This document shows positions 40,051 through 40,561 of a DNA stretch of 40,561 nucleotides, piece after piece. The notes under the pieces were generated by a model that worked only from the letters and a program-made list of their open reading frames with translations, made no database searches and was not told where the DNA came from. Source of the DNA: an uncultured Meiothermus sp. (GTDB lineage Bacteria; Deinococcota; Deinococci; Deinococcales; Thermaceae); assembly GCA_937950405.1 (NCBI GenBank), contig CALFDH010000045.1, positions 1-40,561 on the forward strand, given 5' to 3'. Position 1 is the first letter of the stretch. Every line of letters starts with the position of its first letter. Position numbers and translations under genes: made by a program.

Positions 40051-40561
40051 TCAAGTTGCCACCATCGTACGGCCTTCAAGTACCGACTGGTAGATTTCCA
40101 GGTAGCGGGGCAGCACGCTTTCGGGGCGGAAATGGGTAATGGCGCGGGCCCGGGCTGCCTGGCGCATTTCATTGTGAAAGGCGGGGTTCTCCAGGATGTG
40201 CAGCGCCGCCTGGGTCATGCCCCGCACATCGCCAATGGGCCGCAGGAAGCCGGTAATACCATCCAGCACCACCTCCGGGAGGCCCCCCGCGTTGGAGGCC
40301 ACCACCGGCACCCCACACGACATGGCCTCGAGGGCCACCAGACCGAACGACTCCTGCGCCGAGGGCAGCAAGAATAGATCGGCCACCGAGAGAAACTTCT
40401 CGATCTGGGGGGTAGACTCGATAAACTGCACCCGCCCGGTCAGCTCGAGCTGGTGTACGAGTTCCACGCACTGAGCCCGCCCAGGACCATCGCCAATCAT
40501 CAGCAACCGGGCCGGACGCACCTCGGCAATACCGGCAAAAACGCGGATGACATCCTCCGGG
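40051..40561 (-). CDS. bshA: BshA-type glycosyltransferase, C-terminal part (cut by window edge)
   Basis: The open frame continues past the right edge of the window ('EDVIRVFAGIAEVRPARLL'), so the N-terminal half is missing. What remains is a GT4 C-terminal domain: 'LLMIGDGPGRAQ', 'FLSVADLFLLPSAQESFGL', 'ALEAMSCGVPVVASNAGGLP' and 'GITGFLRPIGDVRGM'. This set is closest to BshA, which joins GlcNAc to malate in the first step of bacillithiol synthesis, a thiol made by Deinococcus-Thermus. Other GT4 enzymes cannot be excluded without the N-terminus. The histidine kinase gene follows. Confidence 0.78.
   Translation of the reverse strand, partial: PEDVIRVFAGIAEVRPARLLMIGDGPGRAQCVELVHQLELTGRVQFIESTPQIEKFLSVADLFLLPSAQESFGLVALEAMSCGVPVVASNAGGLPEVVLDGITGFLRPIGDVRGMTQAALHILENPAFHNEMRQAARARAITHFRPESVLPRYLEIYQSVLEGRTMVAT

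Overview
The window reads as chromosomal DNA of a Deinococcus-Thermus bacterium of the family Thermaceae, most likely a Meiothermus of the M. ruber type. This rests on the protein flavour (LysW-like zinc ribbon, large BTAD-type regulators, BshA, ThrS, PilT), moderately high GC, frequent GTG/TTG starts, promoters that sit almost on the start codon (leaderless transcripts), and abundant small intergenic palindromes. No database search was possible; the genus is an inference.

Layout. 1-1200 is a scrambled patch: the 3' part of a DUF2939 gene, a 29-codon relic of a type I-E CRISPR cas7e gene, and an IS5-type remnant with 31-bp terminal inverted repeats that carries a copy of a ~110-bp dispersed repeat. 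1433-3536 is thrS with its own promoter, a 13-codon leader peptide containing tandem Thr codons, and mutually exclusive antiterminator and terminator hairpins. 3841-9087 (minus) holds a penicillin-acylase-type lipoprotein, pilT and a membrane M28 peptidase; a small plus-strand membrane gene follows. 9539-11876 (minus) is the rplU-rpmA-obg-rsfS operon with a good promoter. 12243-14600 holds two repeat copies, yqeK (TTG start) and an LCP protein. A LysW-like gene diverges from deoC and a double-domain aldehyde dehydrogenase (15026-18508). After a fourth repeat copy and a DUF4139 protein come a structured intergenic region and a five-gene oligopeptide ABC transporter operon (20407-27087, minus).

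27321-29154 (minus) is lnt, tRNA-Leu(CAA) and secG. A metallophosphoesterase-fold protein that has lost most metal ligands starts divergently at 29208. 30033-37218 holds a 1154-residue SARP/BTAD-type regulator followed by a papain-like lipoprotein, a DUF3592 membrane protein and a 66-residue protein. The gap between regulator and peptidase contains three TTGCAAC heptamers in near-helical register, the arrangement SARP activators bind. The window ends with queG, an orphan histidine kinase and the 3' part of bshA (all minus).

The two most interesting points are the thrS leader, which has every part of a classical ribosome-mediated attenuator, and the SARP-like regulator with heptamer repeats in front of a secreted cysteine peptidase operon.
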